Source of the DNA: an uncultured Eubacteriales bacterium | GTDB lineage: Bacteria > Bacillota_A > Clostridia > Oscillospirales > Oscillospiraceae | Length of the DNA stretch: 5,123 bases | NCBI GenBank assembly: GCA_900319835.1 | Contig: ONPY01000119.1 | Location: 1-5,123 of the forward strand | Reading direction: 5' to 3' | Shown here: positions 1 to 5,123 of the stretch, in pieces | How positions within the stretch are numbered: position 1 is the first letter of the stretch | Layout of the letters: each line of letters starts with the position of its first letter | The notes under the pieces: model-generated | What the model saw: the letters and a program-made list of their open reading frames with translations, nothing else | Told to the model about the DNA's origin: nothing | Database searches by the model: none | Position numbers and translations under genes: made by a program

Positions 1-1316
<1,316 letters not shown>

Positions 1317-1637
1317 AGATTTCTTTTTTCTTTATTCCTTTGTTCCACACGCCGTGGCCCCAGGGGCGCAAGACGCGGGAGGAAATTGTCTGTAATCGGA
1401 CGAAGGGTACGATCACCTTGAGGCTCCAGGACATCTCTGTGTCTCCGTTATTGCTTCAAGAAGTTTACATTCCCCGAAAGGAATGACGGTTCGTTTCACT
1501 TTTCTATAGTTTCCTGTACTACATTTCTCTCTGTCTATGGAATCATGTCAAAGATCTCGCGCCGCAGGCGGGATTCTGACCCGCAGGGGCGGCAAACCTG
1601 CTGGGCATCTCCAAGGAGGCGATGCCCTTCCTGTTTG
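1317..1637 (-). promoter_or_regulatory. rRNA operon 5' leader (precursor 16S upstream region)
   Basis: This is the roughly 320-nt transcribed leader between the promoter (start expected near 1637-1640) and mature 16S. It has no coding frame of interest. It is rich in hairpins. One at 1603-1627 has GGGCATC/GATGCCC arms. One at 1561-1593 has GCCGC/GCGGC arms outside and GCGGG/CCCGC inside. One at 1468-1485 has CATTCC/GGAATG arms. A boxA-like element sits between the distal hairpins and the 16S. Structured leaders of this kind assist rRNA antitermination and RNase III-type processing in bacteria; that role here is inferred from position. The last 30 nt before the 16S are A-rich (AAAGGAATAAAGAAAAAAG on the minus strand). 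Confidence 0.75.
1545..1554 (-). promoter_or_regulatory. boxA-like rRNA antitermination element
   Basis: The minus strand reads TCTTTGACAT. This matches 8 of 9 positions of the core of the E. coli rrn boxA (TCTTTAACA), and the TCTTTGACAT form is what I recall from Bacteroidota rRNA leaders. It lies about 230 nt upstream of the 16S and about 90 nt after the predicted transcription start. NusB/NusE binding is the known role of boxA; here it is inferred. Confidence 0.6.
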
Positions 1638-1643
1638 CGGGTG

Positions 1644-1675
1644 CAAAGGTACGGCAACTTTTCCGTTCCGCCAAA
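1644..1675 (-). promoter_or_regulatory. Bacteroidota-type sigma-ABfr promoter (rrn promoter)
   Basis: On the minus strand the -33 element TTTG (1672-1675) is followed by a 20-nt spacer and the -7 element TACCTTTG (1644-1651). The Bacteroidota primary promoter consensus is TTTG, 19-21 nt, TAnnTTTG, so both elements and the spacing match fully. It faces the 16S gene, and transcription should begin a few bases beyond the -7 element, near 1637-1640. The match also supports the Bacteroidota origin of the left part. I found no second promoter of this quality in the window. Confidence 0.88.
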
Positions 1676-1725
1676 TCTTTCACCAACTTTTTTCACTTTT
1701 TCCTGCATTTTTCTGCATTTTGCCG
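1676..1725 (-). promoter_or_regulatory. A-tract-rich UP-like element upstream of the rrn promoter
   Basis: Directly upstream of the -33 element the minus strand carries repeated A-runs (CAAAATGCAGAAAAATGCAG, then GGAAAAAGTGAAAAAAG), including two copies of AAAATGCAG. A-rich segments at this position commonly raise rrn promoter output by contacting the RNA polymerase alpha subunit or by bending DNA. The function is inferred from position and composition. Confidence 0.5.
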
Positions 1726-1729
1726 TGAA

Positions 1730-1748
1730 GGGGCGGCTCTTCCGCCCC
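1730..1748. repeat. GC-rich inverted repeat (7-bp arms, 5-nt loop)
   Basis: GGGGCGG (1730-1736) and CCGCCCC (1742-1748) flank a CTCTT loop. On the plus strand it is followed by five A's; on the minus strand it is preceded by a T-run and followed by TTCAC. Neither strand gives the hairpin-then-T-tract order of a standard intrinsic terminator. It sits just upstream of the A-tracts of the rrn promoter and could insulate it from upstream transcription, but this is a guess. Confidence 0.45.
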
Positions 1749-1927
1749 AAAAAGGGCTGGAAGAAGGGACTGGCGGCGGGAGCCGGAAAGGGGCACGGAG
1801 GAGGGGGAACGGGAGGGGAAGGAAGGGGCCTGCGGCACTCCCCTACCTTATTATATATATACGCGCGAGGGGACGGGACGACGACGGCGGGCGGGACAAA
1901 TCCGGCCGGGAAGGGCGGCAGGTCTTT

Positions 1928-1941
1928 CTCACTCGAGTGAG
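1928..1941. repeat. 14-bp perfect palindrome
   Basis: CTCACTCGAGTGAG is its own reverse complement, and the symmetry stops at both ends. It has no spacer, so it is more operator-like than hairpin-like. Single palindromes of this size can occur by chance in a 5-kb window only rarely, but no flanking gene tells its role. Confidence 0.4.
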
Positions 1942-2006
1942 CTGTTTTGGGGGAGCTGGCTCTGATTATTCGGAGTACTCGGATGGCTCTGAGTAATCCC
2001 TAATCC

Positions 2007-2026
2007 CGAGCCATGTCGATGGCTCG
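2007..2026. repeat. Inverted repeat: 8-bp arms, GTCG loop
   Basis: CGAGCCAT (2007-2014) and ATGGCTCG (2019-2026) are perfect complements around a 4-nt loop. On the minus strand it lies about 150 nt beyond the GH99-like stop codon. A following T-tract is absent on both strands, so I do not call it a terminator. An extra direct copy of GATGGCTC lies at 1982-1989. Confidence 0.45.
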
Positions 2027-2063
2027 TCGAATGCATCGAGTTACATAACGTGCCGCGCAGCGC

Positions 2064-2103
2064 TTTATCACGCGTGATAAAAGAGTTTATCACACGTGAT
2101 AAA
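2064..2103. repeat. Tandem pair of 18-bp palindromes, 22-bp period (operator-like)
   Basis: Two inverted repeats share identical TTTATCAC/GTGATAAA arms and differ only in the central dinucleotide: GC in the first (2064-2081) and AC in the second (2086-2103). Their start-to-start distance is 22 bp, about two helical turns, so proteins bound to both would face the same side of the DNA. Arm conservation with a variable centre is typical of sites for dimeric DNA-binding proteins. They lie 75-115 bp downstream of the GH99-like stop codon and about 390 bp upstream of the rrn promoter. The binding protein is unknown. Confidence 0.7.
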
Positions 2104-2178
2104 GTCCACAGGAACACGTCATGGGAAATAATGGCAAGTTAAGACAGTTGTTACTCGAGGGTGCTGGTGTCCTTCGAA

Positions 2179-3081
2179 CTACTCCCCGTCGATGAAGACC
2201 TTCTTCACGGCTTCCAGATAGCCGTAACCATATACGTTGTCGGGCTGGAGGTAGCTCGTCTCGGTCCACTCGTTCCAGCTGTTGATGGTGATGAGAGGGA
2301 CCTGGTCAGGGTGGCGGTCGGCATAATCGCGGGCATCGCGGAGTGCCCGGGCAAAGTTCTCGGGCGTATTGTCGCGCACGACAGCGCTGTGGGTGATGCG
2401 GGGACTGTTGTCCCAGCCGATGCTGACGTGGGGATAGTAGGGGATGGAGAAGGTGGAGTCGATCTTGGACCACTCCTCGCGCACGCGCCCCATAATATTA
2501 TTGTAGTCGTCGTTGACGTTCGTGAAATGGCAGAACTGATAGTGCGAGGAGCTGGTGAAGCCCAGCTGGGTGACGAAAGCATCCTCGGGCTTGTCCGTCT
2601 TTCCGGCATCGAAACCGCTGTAGTTGAGGTTGGGGCCCCACATGGTGAACTGGAGGTCGAGCCCCGGGAAGCCGGCTTTCTTCACCTCGCGCCGGAACCA
2701 TTTCACGGCATCGGCTGCTTCCCGGATGCCTCCCAGACCGTCGATGAAGTTCTTCACATCGTAAATCATGAAGACGGGCTTGCCGTCAATCTTGTAATAC
2801 TCGGGCTGGCTGAAGAAGAGTTCGATGTTGCGACGACAGACTTTCTCGAACTCCTGTCGGTCCACCGCGCCGCGCCAGATGACGTTCTGCTCGGGCAGAC
2901 GCGAGATGCGGGTGTCCCAGGTGTTGACCACATCGTGATTGGCCCACATGAGATAGAACTTCATTTTGTCGCGGTTAGGGGCCCGGAGGAAGCCGTTGGT
3001 CAGCGTGGTCTCCATGAAGGGGCGGCCGTCGAACCAGTACCAGTCGAAGATAAAGACGTTGATGCCGTGGCGAGTGGCCTG
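2179..3081 (-). CDS. GH99-like / WbsX-type glycan enzyme, C-terminal ~300 residues (5' end lost at a chimeric join)
   Basis: This is a fragment of a glycoside hydrolase family 99-like (WbsX-type) protein, a (beta/alpha)8-barrel group linked to surface polysaccharide and glycan processing; the exact substrate is unknown. The first genuine residues read QATRHGINVFIFDWYWFDGR, the barrel strand carrying the FDWYWF signature. KFYLMWANHD, KPVFMIYDV and LQFTMWGPN follow as further strands. Near the C-terminus comes the hallmark SWNEWTE (about 2260-2280), with LQPDNVYGYGYLEAV after it. The TAG stop is at 2179-2181. Family members usually have about 60-100 further residues plus any signal peptide before this point. 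Beyond 3083 the open frame continues to an ATG at 3363, but those ~94 residues are antisense of a hydrogenase gene and look nothing like the family, so I exclude them. Codon use fits a moderately GC-rich Bacteroidales. Confidence 0.82.
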   Translation of the reverse strand, partial: QATRHGINVFIFDWYWFDGRPFMETTLTNGFLRAPNRDKMKFYLMWANHDVVNTWDTRISRLPEQNVIWRGAVDRQEFEKVCRRNIELFFSQPEYYKIDGKPVFMIYDVKNFIDGLGGIREAADAVKWFRREVKKAGFPGLDLQFTMWGPNLNYSGFDAGKTDKPEDAFVTQLGFTSSSHYQFCHFTNVNDDYNNIMGRVREEWSKIDSTFSIPYYPHVSIGWDNSPRITHSAVVRDNTPENFARALRDARDYADRHPDQVPLITINSWNEWTETSYLQPDNVYGYGYLEAVKKVFIDGE

Positions 3082-3083
3082 GG
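3064..3083. other. Chimeric join 1: GH99-like gene to [FeFe] hydrogenase gene
   Basis: To the left, the minus strand encodes GH99-like protein up to about QATRHG. To the right, the plus strand encodes hydrogenase from about VASGLGNANRLL. The same ~20 bases (3064-3083) read acceptably as both families, one on each strand, so the break sits within a short shared sequence. Both genes are cut mid-domain and point away from each other's missing part. This is expected of an artefactual or illegitimate join, not of a gene boundary. Confidence 0.8.
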
Positions 3084-3390
3084 TAACGCAAACCGCCTGC
3101 TCAACGCACTCGAGACCGGCGAGGTCTCCTACGACTTCGTCGAGATCATGGCGTGCCCGGGCGGGTGCTCCGGTGGCGGTGGCCTGCCCATCCATGACGG
3201 CGAGGAGCTCGCAGGTGTGCGCGGCGACGTGCTTTGGGGGCTCGACCGCACGGCCAAGCTGCGTCGCAGCCACGAGAACCCGGCAATCCAGGCCGTCTAC
3301 CGCGACTACCTGGGCACGCCTCTCTCCGAGCGTGCGGAGAAGCTGCTCCACACCGATCAGCATGCATGGAAGATGCCACGCGAGGCATAG
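3067..3390 (+). CDS. [FeFe] hydrogenase catalytic subunit, C-terminal fragment (5' truncated)
   Basis: This is the last ~108 residues of a group A [FeFe] hydrogenase, probably the NADH-dependent or electron-bifurcating HydA/HndD type, which makes or oxidises H2 at the H-cluster in the cytoplasm of anaerobes. The fragment starts inside VASGLGNANRLLNAL. It then has the L3 motif IMACPGGCSGGGGLP, whose two cysteines (codons 3154-3156 and 3166-3168) ligate the H-cluster, then GLDRTAKLRRSHENP. The small-subunit-like C-terminal domain ends in YLGTPLSERAEKLLHTDQHAW. The family consensus after the L3 cysteines is GGGGQP; here Leu replaces Gln. Full-length proteins are near 580 residues, so about four fifths are missing, including motifs L1 and L2 and the iron-sulfur domains. 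The stop TAG at 3388-3390 is followed at once by a second TAG. It cannot be functional as it stands. High-GC codons suggest a Clostridia or Coriobacteriia source. Confidence 0.88.
   Translation: MASGLGNANRLLNALETGEVSYDFVEIMACPGGCSGGGGLPIHDGEELAGVRGDVLWGLDRTAKLRRSHENPAIQAVYRDYLGTPLSERAEKLLHTDQHAWKMPREA

Positions 3391-5123
<1,733 letters not shown>

Larger units (their letters stand above)
1749..2178. other. Non-coding stretch between the GH99-like gene and the rrn promoter
   Basis: I see no convincing gene here on either strand. Left to right it holds a purine-rich, G-rich run on the plus strand (about 1750-1830) with a G-quadruplex-capable core at 1803-1828, an alternating TATATATATA/CGCGCG patch (1852-1867), a 14-bp palindrome (1928-1941), an 8-bp-arm hairpin (2007-2026) and a pair of 18-bp palindromes (2064-2103). 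A 62-codon minus-strand frame (1929-2117) runs through these palindromes, has no ribosome binding site I can see and resembles nothing I know. No clear intrinsic terminator for the GH99-like gene is visible. Confidence 0.6.

Noticed and set aside
1568..1584. T-arm-like stem-loop (GCGGG, 7-nt loop, CCCGC) suggesting a tRNA remnant upstream of the 16S
   Set aside because: The loop reads TCAGAAT on the minus strand and lacks the TTC of a tRNA T-loop. No matching acceptor, D-arm or anticodon arm surrounds it. It fits better as part of the rRNA leader.
1730..1748. Intrinsic terminator
   Set aside because: There is a stable hairpin but no T-tract directly after it on either strand.
1545..1996. Plus-strand open frames of 124-131 codons across the rrn promoter region
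   Set aside because: They run antisense through the rRNA leader and promoter, have low-complexity Gly/Arg-rich composition from the purine tract, and show no ribosome binding site or recognisable domain.
2064..2103. parS or DnaA-box cluster
   Set aside because: The arms resemble parS only in a CAC/GTG core and have an extra central dinucleotide. TTATCACAC differs from the DnaA box TTATNCACA by a missing base, and no origin genes are nearby.
1929..2117. 62-codon minus-strand small protein
   Set aside because: It crosses three palindromic elements, has no family resemblance and no credible translation signal.

Overview
This window looks like a composite contig rather than one continuous piece of a chromosome. 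Its left 60% is Bacteroidota-like and its right 40% is Bacillota (Clostridia)-like. The parts are joined in head-to-head or inverted fashion through short shared sequences inside coding regions. A metagenome assembly or amplification product is the simplest reading. This rests on recognising gene families by eye; no search was run.

Left part (1-about 3083), all on the minus strand. It holds a Bacteroidales-type 16S rRNA gene that is cut by the left edge and lacks about 75 nt in the 800-900 region (E. coli numbering). Upstream come an rRNA leader with a boxA-like element and hairpins, and a textbook Bacteroidota sigma-ABfr promoter (TTTG, 20 nt, TACCTTTG) with A-tracts upstream. A 500-nt non-coding stretch follows, with a G-quadruplex-capable run, several palindromes and a tandem pair of 18-bp palindromes 22 bp apart. 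Last is the C-terminal ~300 residues of a GH99-like/WbsX-type glycan enzyme, whose 5' end is lost at the join.

Middle (about 3064-3477). The plus strand carries only the last ~108 codons of a group A [FeFe] hydrogenase catalytic subunit, including the L3 cysteine motif of the H-cluster and the C-terminal small-subunit-like domain. About 56 unassigned bases follow, then a near-perfect hairpin with 14-bp arms and a 3-nt loop. One arm of that hairpin is also codons of the next gene.

Right part (3464-5123), minus strand. A nearly complete cofactor-independent phosphoglycerate mutase gene (gpmI, 5' end off the right edge) is followed after 32 nt by the first 44 codons of enolase (eno), with a strong Shine-Dalgarno sequence. 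This is a normal glycolytic operon order: the two enzymes catalyse consecutive steps, 3-PG to 2-PG to PEP. Enolase breaks exactly at the hairpin.

I see no undescribed system here. The main results are the joins and the rRNA deletion, which would mislead automated annotation, plus a well-resolved rrn promoter and leader and an uncharacterised tandem palindrome.
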